A stretch of 14,179 nt of DNA from assembly GCA_902772715.1 (NCBI GenBank), contig CACYBT010000161.1, positions 1 to 14,179 on the forward strand, in the 5' to 3' direction. A program made the translations under genes and the position numbers. Shown here piece by piece: positions 1 through 8,295 of this stretch (the stretch's first letter is position 1; each line of letters starts with the position of its first letter). Origin of the DNA: an uncultured Succinivibrio sp. (lineage in GTDB: Bacteria > Pseudomonadota > Gammaproteobacteria > Enterobacterales > Succinivibrionaceae). The notes under the pieces were generated by a model, which was not told the DNA's origin, made no database searches, and saw only the letters and a list, made by a program, of their open reading frames with translations.

Positions 1-139
1 CGACCTACCAGAAATGGACTGGTCAGCTGATAACATCAGTAGGGTAATAGGAATCCCCTGGCTTCAGCCATGGGGAGCTGTCAATCAGCTCTATATTGAG
101 TTGATTAGTATCTTGCATGCAAAATTTGATGGAGTCTAG
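1..139 (+). CDS. 3' end of an unrecognised protein
   Basis: An open frame enters from the left edge (first full codon at 2) and runs 45 codons to a TAG at 137-139. The visible C-terminus includes the stretch RVIGIPWLQPWGAVNQLY, has several tryptophans, and ends in a mostly hydrophobic helix-like segment followed by AKFDGV. I do not recognise the family. The stop codon abuts the ATG of the next gene with no gap, and that gene's ribosome-binding site lies inside this frame. This arrangement is typical of translationally coupled genes and is the main reason to believe the frame is real. No function is proposed. Confidence 0.6.
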   Translation, partial: DLPEMDWSADNISRVIGIPWLQPWGAVNQLYIELISILHAKFDGV

Positions 140-994
140 ATGAATACCTTTGTCAATCTAAAAAATGGATTAAAAATTCCTAAATTGGGAATGGGAATGT
201 GGTCTATAGGAGATAATCAACAAAATAAAAATGAAGAATGCATGGCAATATGCAAGGGTATTGAATCAGGTATGACTCTTATAGATACGGCCGAAATGTA
301 TGGTAACGGAAAATCTGAATCTGTTGTAGGTGAGGCAATAAAAAATTTCCGACGAGATGAATTATTTTTAATATCAAAAGTTCTTCCACAAAATGCTGAA
401 AAAAATAGAATAAAAAAAAGTTTGGAAGCATCTCTTAGGAGACTTCAAACAGACTATCTCGATTCATATCTATATCATTGGATTGGACACGTACCTTTTG
501 AAGAAGTTATCGAAGGAATGGAAAATCTTGTAAAAGACGGTTTAATTCGTTCTTGGGGAGTATCAAATTTCGATACTTTAGAGCTTAAAACATTTATTGA
601 AACTTGCGGTGGCAAGAATTGTGTATTAAATCAGGTTCTATACCATGTTGGTTCACGCGGTATTGAATATGATCTGTTACCATATATGGAAAAAAATAAT
701 GTAATTCCAATGAGCTACTGTCCTTTAGCACAGGGAGGCAGACTATGTTCTAAACTTTTATCAAATGAAACTCTGATGGAAATAGCTCACAATCATAACA
801 TTAGCGTTATGCAGGTATTACTAGCTTTTGTTCTAAGATATGAACACATGATAGCCATTCCTAAAAGCTCTTCTGTGAAACATACCATGGAAAATGCCGC
901 AGTATGTACCATAACCTTAAGTTCTGACGAAATATCAGCAATTGATTGCGAATTTCCTGCTCCAAAACATAAGGTTCCACTTGATCTCCAATAA
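140..994 (+). CDS. yeaE: aldo/keto reductase, YeaE type
   Basis: This is an NAD(P)H-dependent aldo/keto reductase with a TIM-barrel fold, expected to be cytoplasmic. E. coli YeaE reduces methylglyoxal and other small aldehydes; activity here is inferred from similarity. The 284 residues match YeaE in length. The catalytic tetrad is visible as D49, Y54 (in IDTAEMYG), K80 (in ISKV) and H113 (in YLYHW). Other family signatures are WGVSNFD, NQVLYHVGSRGIEYDLLP and the cofactor-binding IPKSSS near residue 240. The start is supported by TGGAG at 130-134, five bases before the ATG. That site lies within the end of the upstream gene, so translation is probably coupled. No convincing terminator separates it from dnaE. 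The exact substrate is unknown. Confidence 0.93.
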   Translation: MNTFVNLKNGLKIPKLGMGMWSIGDNQQNKNEECMAICKGIESGMTLIDTAEMYGNGKSESVVGEAIKNFRRDELFLISKVLPQNAEKNRIKKSLEASLRRLQTDYLDSYLYHWIGHVPFEEVIEGMENLVKDGLIRSWGVSNFDTLELKTFIETCGGKNCVLNQVLYHVGSRGIEYDLLPYMEKNNVIPMSYCPLAQGGRLCSKLLSNETLMEIAHNHNISVMQVLLAFVLRYEHMIAIPKSSSVKHTMENAAVCTITLSSDEISAIDCEFPAPKHKVPLDLQ

Positions 995-1131
995 ATGAGG
1001 TTCCTAAAGGACTTTTAATATTAAAAAAAATAAGGTTTAAAATAGAAGAAAGTTAGCATAAATACTGTTTTCTGAATAAAATGCCTTTTTTTAACATTAT
1101 ACATAATCAGTTACAGTCATCTTCCATATAT

Positions 1132-1144
1132 GGAGAAGAACATG
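1132..1144 (+). promoter_or_regulatory. ribosome-binding site fixing the dnaE start
   Basis: GGAG at 1132-1135 lies six bases before the ATG at 1142. An earlier in-frame ATG at 1130 has no Shine-Dalgarno sequence and overlaps this GGAG. The protein starting at 1142 begins MENSHSYIPLHVHS, which lines up with the E. coli DnaE N-terminus. The later start is therefore preferred and four residues drop from the longest reading. Confidence 0.7.
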
Positions 1145-4100
1145 GAAAATTCACATTCTTACATTCCACTGCATGTACACTCATGTTATTCCATAAATGA
1201 TGGGTTACAAAATGTTGGAGACATAGTTAGCAAAGCAGCAAAGCTAAAGATCCCTGCTCTTGCTGTAACTGATTTTAATAACATGGCAGGATTTATCAGA
1301 TTCTATAATGAATGTAACAAAAAAGGCATTAAACCCATAATGGGAGCGGATCTTAAAGTAAAAGAAGATACTAAACCTGGTGAACCAGAAAAATATTTTA
1401 TGGTCACGCTACTAGCTACAAATAGAATAGGTAAACAAAATCTATACGATATTCTTTCTGATGCTTGGATCAATACTGCTTCACCTGATATTTCTGATGT
1501 TGCAGCCTCGGTAAACGACCTTTTCAAATATGCTGAAGGTCTTATCCTTTTAGATGGCTTTAATGGTGACATTGCTAATTTTATTAGGGAAGATGAAAAA
1601 CAGAAACTAAAAAATCGACTTGAAAAATACATTAAACATTATGGGGACAGATTCTGTTTTGAAATAACAAGAACTAATCGTGCAGGCGAAGGTGAATTTG
1701 AGGTGGCTGCTTTAAATTTATGCAGTAAATATCAGATAGCCCCAGTTGCCACAAATGACACCAGATTTCTTTTAGGTCCAAATGAAACTCCTCAGGATGG
1801 ATTTTCTGATTACTACGTACATGATATTCGTGTCGCCATCCAAAAAGGTTGTCAAAAAGGTGATGCCGAAAATGCACGACTGTATTCTGAGGAACAGTAT
1901 TTACGCTCTCCTCAAGAAATGGAAGAGTTATTTTATGACCTTCCGGAGGCCCTGATTAACACCCGTCAAATTGCAGAACGCTGTAATGTTGAAATAGAAC
2001 TCGATGTCCCAAGATTACCTCGTTATGATACAGGTGAATTATCTTCCGCCGACTGTTTAAGAATGAAAGCAAGAGAAGGTCTTGAAGAAAGACTAAAATT
2101 CTTATTCCCAGATGAAAAGATCCGAGAAGAGAAAAGGCCCATTTATGAAGCACGACTTGAGAGAGAGCTAGAAGTTATTATTAAAATGGATTTTCCTGGA
2201 TATTTTCTTATCGTGATGGAATTTATTCAGTGGTCTAAGGCAAATGGAGTGCCTGTAGGTCCTGGAAGAGGATCTGGCGGAGGCTCCCTTGTAGCCTATG
2301 CTCTTACAATTACAGATTTTGATCCTTTACGTTTTGATCTATTGTTTGAAAGATTTTTAAATCCAGAACGTGTTTCCATGCCTGATTTTGATGTTGATTT
2401 CTGTCAGAGAAAACGGGCATTGACATTACAGCATGTTGTTGATCACTATGGACGAAATGCAGTATCACAGATTGCAGCCTTTGGTACACTTGCTCCTAAG
2501 GCCGCCATACAGGGAGTAGGACGTGCCATTGGTATTCCTTTAGGTCAAGTGAGACGTGTGGCAGGCCTTATACCAGAAAAACCAGGAACCACCTTCAATG
2601 CCTGTTTTGGTATTGATCCCAAAAAACCAAATGAAAAATTAGAACCAGCATCCCCTGATTTTGTGGCTATGTATAACCGCGCCAAACTCAGCGATGATAA
2701 AGAAACAATAGAACTTATCGATGTATCAAGAAGATTAGAAGGAGTTATCAGAAGCATTGGAAAACATGCAGCTGGTGTGGTGATCTCTCCTACTAGAATT
2801 GCAGAATTTGCACCTCTAATGCTCGATTCTGATGGCAATCCGATAACGCAGTATGACAAAAAAGATGTTGAGCACGCAGGTCTGGTTAAATTTGACTTTT
2901 TAGGTCTTACCACACTTACGATCATCGATGATGCTAAACAGATGATCGATGAAAAAAGAAAAAAGAAGGGCCTTCCACCCATAAACATTGCCGCCATACC
3001 TTATGAAGATGACGCTTCATATAAAATGATTCAGGAAACTGAAACTACCGCTGTATTCCAGTTGGAATCTACAGGCATGAGAAACCTCATAGGACGAATG
3101 CAGCCTGACAGATTTGAAGATCTTGTAGCCCTAGTTGCTCTGTACCGTCCGGGACCATTAAACTCCGGCATGGCCGACCACTTTGTGCTTCGTAAACGCG
3201 GATTAGAACCTATTTCCTATCCTCTTGCTGAGGCTCAGGATATGGATCTTAAACCAGTACTTGACGCAACATACGGGGTTATTCTATATCAAGAACAGGT
3301 AATGCAGATTGCTCAGGTTCTGGCCGGTTATTCACTTGGTGGTGCAGATATTTTAAGACGAGCCATGGGAAAAAAAGAACTATCTGTAATGGCGGTCCAA
3401 AGAGAAGTATTCAATAAAGGCTGCGCCAAACGAGGAAAAGACCTTGCCATCATGGGTAAAATTTTCGATGGAGTACAGGAATTTGCTCAATATGGTTTTA
3501 ATAAATCTCATTCTGCTGCCTATGCTCTGGTAGCCTGGTGGACTTTGTATCTCAAAGTCCATTATCCTGCTGAATTTTTGGCAGCCATGATGACTGCAGA
3601 CTGCATGAAAACAGAAAAACTTATAGCCTATATTGGCGAATGCCATAGACTAGGAGTAAAAGTCAATCCACCCGATGTGAATGTCGGCAAATTTCATTTT
3701 GGCGTTGACGATGACGGCAATGTAATATACGGATTCTCCGCCATAAAGGGAGTTGGCGAAAAACTTGTTGATCATATTGTTGAAGAGCGTAATGCTCACG
3801 GAAAATTTATTGACTATTTTGATTTTGTATATCGTGTTGGCAAAGATTATATTTCTAAAGGCACTCTCGAGGCATTCATCAAGAGTGGTGCCCTTGATAG
3901 TATAGGCACAAATCGTGCTCAGATGCTAGCCTCCATTCCGGTTGCTCTTTCCTATGCAGCACAAAAAGCCAACAATATAGAGACCGGACAGACCGATTTG
4001 TTTAGCTGTCTTGATGATACTAATGTCAAACCTAATTACATACAGGTTGTAGAATGGTCAGATAAAATTAGACTCTACCATGAAAAAAATATTTTGGGGC

Positions 4101-4858
4101 TTTATTTATCAGGACATCCCATCAATGCTTATAAGCCTGAGCTTATCCGTTATTGCGGAGACACTACGCTTAATAATATGCTTCCTGGTAGCAAAGATAA
4201 ACCTGCTGTTTTTACGGTGGGAGGTGTTGTTATAGAAAGTAGCTGTCTGCAATCTAAAAAAAATGCTTCCAAAAGTTTTTATGCTTTAACACTTGACGAT
4301 GGCACCGGCACCTTTGAAATTTGTCTATTTGATAAACTTGCTGATAAGTACCGAGAAGTAGAAAGAAAGCATAACGAGGAAAAGCCAGCTAAGAAAAAAG
4401 GACCAAAGAGTGGAAATGAAAAAGTACCTACACCGCTCATTTTGGTAGTTAATGCACTATACTACTCCACACAGGAAGCCGATAACTCTGTAAAATTGCG
4501 CTTTACAGTACGGAGTTTCAGTACTCTTGAGGAATTAAGAGAACATCGTACAGGTAAAATAATTATAAATCTCACCAGTAAAACTCTTGAAAAGAACATC
4601 ACTTCCATAGATGAAATCATCATGCGTAATCGTTTGGATGTACGCTACATTAATCAACAGTTGCAAATGGCAGAAAATAAAGAAGATGTTGAAAGAGGCT
4701 ATTCACTCAACATCATCATCGACAATAAACTGATAAAACTGCGTAACGATCTCTATCGCTACCGTGCCTCAGACGATCTAATTGAAAGCATTCGTGATAT
4801 TGCAGGACTTCAGAGTGTTCACGTTGCTATCGATTCATCTTATGATTACGCAGGTTAA
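1142..4858 (+). CDS. dnaE: DNA polymerase III subunit alpha
   Basis: This is the catalytic subunit of the replicative DNA polymerase (C family). From the ATG at 1142 it has 1238 residues, against 1160 in E. coli. An N-terminal PHP domain starts at LHVHSCYS (about residues 10-17). The polymerase core carries GPGRGSGGGSLVAYAL, the acidic pair in PDFDVDF (D415, D417) and the third aspartate in KFDFLGL (D585), matching E. coli D401, D403 and D555. GYGFNKSHSAAYALV and the helix-hairpin-helix region follow. QTDLF at 950-954 matches the internal beta-clamp-binding motif (QADMF in E. coli). The C-terminal third has an OB-fold with a lysine-rich insertion around residues 1076-1101 that E. coli lacks, which accounts for part of the extra length. 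It faces a convergent gene 31 bases downstream. Confidence 0.97.
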   Translation: MENSHSYIPLHVHSCYSINDGLQNVGDIVSKAAKLKIPALAVTDFNNMAGFIRFYNECNKKGIKPIMGADLKVKEDTKPGEPEKYFMVTLLATNRIGKQNLYDILSDAWINTASPDISDVAASVNDLFKYAEGLILLDGFNGDIANFIREDEKQKLKNRLEKYIKHYGDRFCFEITRTNRAGEGEFEVAALNLCSKYQIAPVATNDTRFLLGPNETPQDGFSDYYVHDIRVAIQKGCQKGDAENARLYSEEQYLRSPQEMEELFYDLPEALINTRQIAERCNVEIELDVPRLPRYDTGELSSADCLRMKAREGLEERLKFLFPDEKIREEKRPIYEARLERELEVIIKMDFPGYFLIVMEFIQWSKANGVPVGPGRGSGGGSLVAYALTITDFDPLRFDLLFERFLNPERVSMPDFDVDFCQRKRALTLQHVVDHYGRNAVSQIAAFGTLAPKAAIQGVGRAIGIPLGQVRRVAGLIPEKPGTTFNACFGIDPKKPNEKLEPASPDFVAMYNRAKLSDDKETIELIDVSRRLEGVIRSIGKHAAGVVISPTRIAEFAPLMLDSDGNPITQYDKKDVEHAGLVKFDFLGLTTLTIIDDAKQMIDEKRKKKGLPPINIAAIPYEDDASYKMIQETETTAVFQLESTGMRNLIGRMQPDRFEDLVALVALYRPGPLNSGMADHFVLRKRGLEPISYPLAEAQDMDLKPVLDATYGVILYQEQVMQIAQVLAGYSLGGADILRRAMGKKELSVMAVQREVFNKGCAKRGKDLAIMGKIFDGVQEFAQYGFNKSHSAAYALVAWWTLYLKVHYPAEFLAAMMTADCMKTEKLIAYIGECHRLGVKVNPPDVNVGKFHFGVDDDGNVIYGFSAIKGVGEKLVDHIVEERNAHGKFIDYFDFVYRVGKDYISKGTLEAFIKSGALDSIGTNRAQMLASIPVALSYAAQKANNIETGQTDLFSCLDDTNVKPNYIQVVEWSDKIRLYHEKNILGLYLSGHPINAYKPELIRYCGDTTLNNMLPGSKDKPAVFTVGGVVIESSCLQSKKNASKSFYALTLDDGTGTFEICLFDKLADKYREVERKHNEEKPAKKKGPKSGNEKVPTPLILVVNALYYSTQEADNSVKLRFTVRSFSTLEELREHRTGKIIINLTSKTLEKNITSIDEIIMRNRLDVRYINQQLQMAENKEDVERGYSLNIIIDNKLIKLRNDLYRYRASDDLIESIRDIAGLQSVHVAIDSSYDYAG

Positions 4859-4889
4859 AAGTTTTACTAACACAAGGTAAGCGTAACTT

Positions 4890-6035
4890 CTAATCTGGAA
4901 TTAAGGTAACGATCTCAATGGTTGCCGGATTCAGTATTCTGAAGGCTGAAGCCGAGTTAATCATAGTACCGCGCGAAACAATGAGGTATTCATTATCAAT
5001 CTGATATAAACCATGAACTTTTCCTTTGTTTTGTATTCCGACTAGAATATCTAGCAATGGCATAAGTCCACCGTGCGTATGTCCACTTAGTGTAAGTGAA
5101 GCAAACTCCTTTGCATCATAAGCGTAAGCCGGACGATGACTTAGAAAAACTGTCGGTAAATTGATCTTGATATCTCTACAAGCCAATTGAGGATTTGGTT
5201 TTGGCAATCCTATCTTCTTACCCTTTTTATCGCTAATACCACAAAGATTCATAATCTCCCTACCATTGTCATCCTTAAGTAGATAAGACTTGTTTTCGAG
5301 AAAATGGATCCCCCCTTTTTCAAGGTAGGTAAGCCATCCGTGATAATCAAAATACATTTCATGATTTCCTGACACCGCGTAGATGCCATACCGCGATTTA
5401 AGACTGAAGAGTAAATCGGTTTTATCCTTAAGATCCGAAACCATGCCATCAGCGATATCTCCTGCAATGATTATCATGTCAGGTTTATGCGCATTAACTC
5501 TGTCCACAATATTCTGGATATCATCACAAGATGTTAATTTATCTATATGCAGATCACTTATCTCAACAATTTTAAAACCTGCATCTTCTTGCTGTAATTT
5601 ATCAATTTTTAGAGTATAAAAAACGTCAATCGCAGGATTTAATGTATTTAGGACACCATATGCTGAAATACCCACACTGAAAAACATCATAATGAGAGCA
5701 GTGGATGCTTTAGATGCCTCACAATACTGTACAATACGAGTCAACGAAGTCTTTTTTAAGCAAAAAACGAGAATAATCCTGCATACAACCAGCATAAACA
5801 GGAACAACGTTGAAAAAAAAGTTATTTCCAAAAAAAGATAGAGTGCCAATGGAGCACCGGATTGAGCAACTGTATACTTAAAAAAGCTGTACATAGTCAT
5901 ATTAAAAAAATTTAAAACTACTATGACGGCTATTATCAATTTAAATATTTTTCCAAACCTAAGTGGTTTTACAAAATATCGTAGAAGCACAAAGGTAATA
6001 AACAGGTTAATAGACTCATTGATTACTTCACTCAT
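4890..6035 (-). CDS. membrane-anchored metallophosphoesterase (YkuE/YaeI-like)
   Basis: This 381-residue protein has about four predicted membrane helices in its first 130 residues, then a calcineurin-like phosphoesterase domain. The metal-binding motifs are complete and in order: SDLHID (D161, H163), AGDIADG (D193), SGNHEMY (N224, H225), LSHRPAY (H300) and SGHTHGG (H319, H321). This arrangement fits the YkuE/YaeI group of membrane-linked phosphohydrolases. That broad group also contains the UDP-diacylglucosamine hydrolase LpxG, so a lipid or nucleotide-lipid substrate is possible but not shown. AGAGG at 6040-6044 precedes the ATG by four bases. It is the last gene of a three-gene minus-strand set, 57 bases after the phosphopantetheinyl transferase, and converges on dnaE. 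No terminator is evident in the 31-base gap. Confidence 0.9.
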   Translation of the reverse strand: MSEVINESINLFITFVLLRYFVKPLRFGKIFKLIIAVIVVLNFFNMTMYSFFKYTVAQSGAPLALYLFLEITFFSTLFLFMLVVCRIILVFCLKKTSLTRIVQYCEASKASTALIMMFFSVGISAYGVLNTLNPAIDVFYTLKIDKLQQEDAGFKIVEISDLHIDKLTSCDDIQNIVDRVNAHKPDMIIIAGDIADGMVSDLKDKTDLLFSLKSRYGIYAVSGNHEMYFDYHGWLTYLEKGGIHFLENKSYLLKDDNGREIMNLCGISDKKGKKIGLPKPNPQLACRDIKINLPTVFLSHRPAYAYDAKEFASLTLSGHTHGGLMPLLDILVGIQNKGKVHGLYQIDNEYLIVSRGTMINSASAFRILNPATIEIVTLIPD

Positions 6036-6092
6036 AAAACCTCTTAATTATCTAGAAAAAATTCTGCTATTGTGCAGCGTATGACTGCAAGA

Positions 6093-6812
6093 TTAATTAG
6101 CCTTTCTAAAATCATATACTTCTAGCGGGGGCTCACAGGAGACAAGCAGGCCATTTTCATGTCTGTAAAACTCTACTGATTCATGGGTTCTGAAACTAAA
6201 GGCAAGACAGCTCCCTTTTTCATTCAAATAGGATGTATTGAACAAAGAAGGCTCAAGTTTTCGTACACTAACATGCAAATTTCCGCGAGCAGAGAAATAA
6301 GTAAAAGTCTGATTGAGAAGATCAGTGCGAATAGCTCTTAAATCTAAAAGCCCCCTACCGGTGAATTTTATAAGACATTCCCTTAACGTCCATAAAGCCT
6401 TGAATAAAAAAAGCTGAGAATCAAGGTCTAGTCCGTGAAAATAAGTAAGTTCTTTAGCATCAAAGAGATATTCTTTTAGTTTGTCAAAATGAAAACTCTT
6501 TCTAAAACATTCTACATCAATGCCTACATTGCTGTCTGACAGACCAAGAACGATGAGATTTCTGCTGTGACTGATATTAAAACGAGGATACCGGGCTTCA
6601 AAAAACTCTGGCTTGCCATGCTCTCCGATAAACATTTTTGGCAGCGAATTAACACCATAAAACTGCTTTAATGCCAAATTTAAAAGAACACGACCTGCAA
6701 GAAAAGTTTTCTGCCGTACGAGAGAATGTTTTTTTACACAGTTTATAACAGCCTCTGGTAAAAGCAGATGTTGACTGTAGGCTTCATCAACACCTGAAAA
6801 AATGATCTTCAA
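6093..6812 (-). CDS. 4'-phosphopantetheinyl transferase, Sfp/AcpT type
   Basis: Enzymes of this family move 4'-phosphopantetheine from coenzyme A to a serine on acyl or peptidyl carrier proteins. The 239 residues fit the two-lobed Sfp/AcpT/HetI type rather than the short AcpS type. Visible motifs are GKPEF (66-70), FNISHS (78-83), the magnesium-binding GIDVE (D99, E101) and WTLRECLIK (141-149, with E145 and K149). The usual WxxKE lysine is arginine here (R144). The start is TTG (6810-6812): a stop codon lies upstream in frame, no ATG occurs before about codon 60, and translation from TTG gives a normal N-terminus (MKIIFSGVDEAY). No clear Shine-Dalgarno is seen. The preceding gene ends 14 bases upstream, so translation may be coupled. 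The carrier protein it serves is not in this window. Confidence 0.88.
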   Translation of the reverse strand: MKIIFSGVDEAYSQHLLLPEAVINCVKKHSLVRQKTFLAGRVLLNLALKQFYGVNSLPKMFIGEHGKPEFFEARYPRFNISHSRNLIVLGLSDSNVGIDVECFRKSFHFDKLKEYLFDAKELTYFHGLDLDSQLFLFKALWTLRECLIKFTGRGLLDLRAIRTDLLNQTFTYFSARGNLHVSVRKLEPSLFNTSYLNEKGSCLAFSFRTHESVEFYRHENGLLVSCEPPLEVYDFRKAN

Positions 6813-6826
6813 TTGAATATTTCTAT

Positions 6827-7324
6827 TTATTTTGTAATGTTACGGTTTTTCCTAATGGCTGAAAAAACCTCTGGATTAACATAATCGGAACTGGTTCTTT
6901 TATATTCGTATGAGAGTTGCTCTTTGGTTTTCAATGAAGATTCCGTTCCGTTATAGGTACTGCCATTATTGTTGCCCATGGTGCTTTCTTCATCATCCTG
7001 ACTGCCACCATTTACTTTTTTACTTAAAGATTTATGCAGTTTATGCAGACAGATAAAAATCATAGAACAAATAAAAAAACCTATGCCAATACCGAAAAAT
7101 AATAGATCCCTGTCGAGAAAATTCGGACTCGCACCAAGATGAATACATAATTTGGAAAGACTATTGGGATAAAGTATAGCTGACCAGATGGGCAAATTTG
7201 ATAAAAATAGAATTAAAATTCCATCTTTTCTGTAACCTTTTATGAAGAAAAGCACTACTGCTAAAATAACCAGCATTATACCTATACCGGCTAAAAAACT
7301 CTGAACGGCAAGAAGATGAAACAT
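6827..7324 (-). CDS. small membrane protein, DUF2304-like
   Basis: This 165-residue protein has three likely membrane helices (about residues 5-28, 34-54 and 74-96) and a polar C-terminal tail rich in S, N, K and E. The spacing resembles DUF2304 proteins: a first helix, a short charged turn (GYRKDG), a second helix, an LGASPNFLDRDLLFF-like segment, then a third helix ending in LHKLHKSL. Those proteins are often found near glycosyltransferases and have no firm biochemical role. The family call is from memory and tentative; the membrane character is clear. The ATG at 7324 is the only good start before an upstream in-frame stop, but it lacks a strong ribosome-binding site. It heads the minus-strand set leading into the phosphopantetheinyl transferase and metallophosphoesterase genes. 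Confidence 0.7.
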   Translation of the reverse strand: MFHLLAVQSFLAGIGIMLVILAVVLFFIKGYRKDGILILFLSNLPIWSAILYPNSLSKLCIHLGASPNFLDRDLLFFGIGIGFFICSMIFICLHKLHKSLSKKVNGGSQDDEESTMGNNNGSTYNGTESSLKTKEQLSYEYKRTSSDYVNPEVFSAIRKNRNITK

Positions 7325-7403
7325 ATTATGAAGTCTTTATAAATCAATAATCTCTGATTAGCAGAATTTATCACAAGTATATACTCTTTGCAAATTAAAG
7401 AGA

Positions 7404-7432
7404 TTGTCTTAGAATTAACGGCTGTGTATAAA
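7404..7432 (+). promoter_or_regulatory. candidate sigma-70 promoter for lgt-glmU-glmS
   Basis: TTGTCT (7404-7409) and TATAAA (7427-7432) are separated by exactly 17 bases, in the divergent gap upstream of lgt. Transcription would start near 7440 and give a leader of about 60 bases. Both boxes differ from consensus and the region is AT-rich, so chance matches are likely; an alternative TATTAT/TATATA lies near 7477-7487 without a good partner box. Confidence 0.4.
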
Positions 7433-7500
7433 ATTACACATTTGATATTTTTTTTAAGATACCCCAATTACGGTTGTATTATATATAGCCAATTTCCTTT

Positions 7501-8295
7501 ATGATAACAAATACTATCAATCCTATTGCCCTGTCCTTTGGTGCTGTCTCTATCAGATGGTATGGTCTGCTGTTTTCCTGTGGTTTTATCATGGGCTACA
7601 TCATCATGCAGTTCCTATTTAAAAGAAAAGGCTACAAGGGAGAAGATTTAGACAAACTTCTTTTTTACATATTTCTTGGCACGGTTATCGGAGCCAGACT
7701 TGCACACTGTCTAATCTATGAGCCGGATTACTACCTCTCACATCCTATAGATATTCTTAAAGTATGGCAGGGAGGGCTTGCTAGTCACGGAGGGACTGTA
7801 GGAGTTTTTTTAGCCATCTTTCTGTTTTTGCGTAACAAAAAGTATCGTTTTTTTGAACTTACTGACATGCTATGTATTCCCGTTGCTCTTGTCTGTACAC
7901 TTATTAGGATTGGCAACTACTGCAATTCAGAGATTCTAGGTAAATTTACACATTCAGACTATGGAGTGGTCTTTGCAAGACTAGGAGAAAACATGCCAAG
8001 ACACCCCGTGCAATTATATGAATCACTGACCTATTTTATGATTTTCATATTGTTAGTCTGCATTTATTTTTACTATAAAAAGAGGCCGGAAGGTTTTATT
8101 TTAGGATTACTGTTAACTTTAGTCTTTACTTCAAGAATGCTTCTTGAACCTTTTAAAGAAGAACAGGCTCAATATACTACCGGTTTTTGGAATGTTGGAT
8201 CTTTACTCTCCATTCCTTTTGTAATCTTAGGACTTGCTGTTATTTATTACTCTTTTCACAAACAAAATAAAACAGGAACGCATCATGAATCTTGA
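7501..8295 (+). CDS. lgt: prolipoprotein diacylglyceryl transferase
   Basis: Lgt is an inner-membrane enzyme that moves diacylglycerol from phosphatidylglycerol to the lipobox cysteine of prolipoproteins, the first step of lipoprotein maturation. The 264-residue protein is hydrophobic with about seven membrane helices. Key residues line up with E. coli: Y21 (RWYG), H96 (ASHGG), R136 and N139 (RIGNYCNSEILG, the Lgt signature), R212 and E216. Its wording, including AVSIRWYGLLF, YEPDYYLSHP, GGLASHGG, NSEILG and PRHPVQLYES, recalls Bacteroidota Lgt more than the longer E. coli protein (291 residues). No Shine-Dalgarno precedes the ATG, and an in-frame stop at 7486-7488 excludes a much earlier start. 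Its 3' end overlaps glmU by 11 bases. Confidence 0.95.
   Translation: MITNTINPIALSFGAVSIRWYGLLFSCGFIMGYIIMQFLFKRKGYKGEDLDKLLFYIFLGTVIGARLAHCLIYEPDYYLSHPIDILKVWQGGLASHGGTVGVFLAIFLFLRNKKYRFFELTDMLCIPVALVCTLIRIGNYCNSEILGKFTHSDYGVVFARLGENMPRHPVQLYESLTYFMIFILLVCIYFYYKKRPEGFILGLLLTLVFTSRMLLEPFKEEQAQYTTGFWNVGSLLSIPFVILGLAVIYYSFHKQNKTGTHHES
8274..8287 (+). promoter_or_regulatory. ribosome-binding site fixing the glmU start inside lgt
   Basis: AGGA at 8274-8277 sits seven bases before the ATG at 8285, within the last codons of lgt. The frame is open further upstream (to an ATG at 8234), but those extra 17 codons precede the conserved N-terminus (MNLEIIILAAGKGKRM) and have no homologue in E. coli GlmU. 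The start at 8285 is preferred, giving an 11-base overlap with lgt that favours translational coupling. Confidence 0.75.

Noticed and set aside
998..1020. Possible terminator after the aldo/keto reductase gene (GTTCCT...AGGAC then TTTT)
   Set aside because: The stem is only five pairs with a bulge and the T-run is short; too weak to call.
1040..1110. Promoter upstream of dnaE
   Set aside because: CATAAT and TATACA occur near 1098-1107 but no -35 box is properly spaced; the AT-rich gap would give such matches by chance.
2545..2997. 150-codon open frame antisense within dnaE
   Set aside because: It lies wholly inside the conserved polymerase core on the opposite strand and its product resembles no family; a shadow of dnaE codon usage.
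8234..8284. Longer GlmU reading from 8234
   Set aside because: The extra 17 codons lie inside lgt, lack homology and have no ribosome-binding site; AGGA at 8274-8277 supports 8285.
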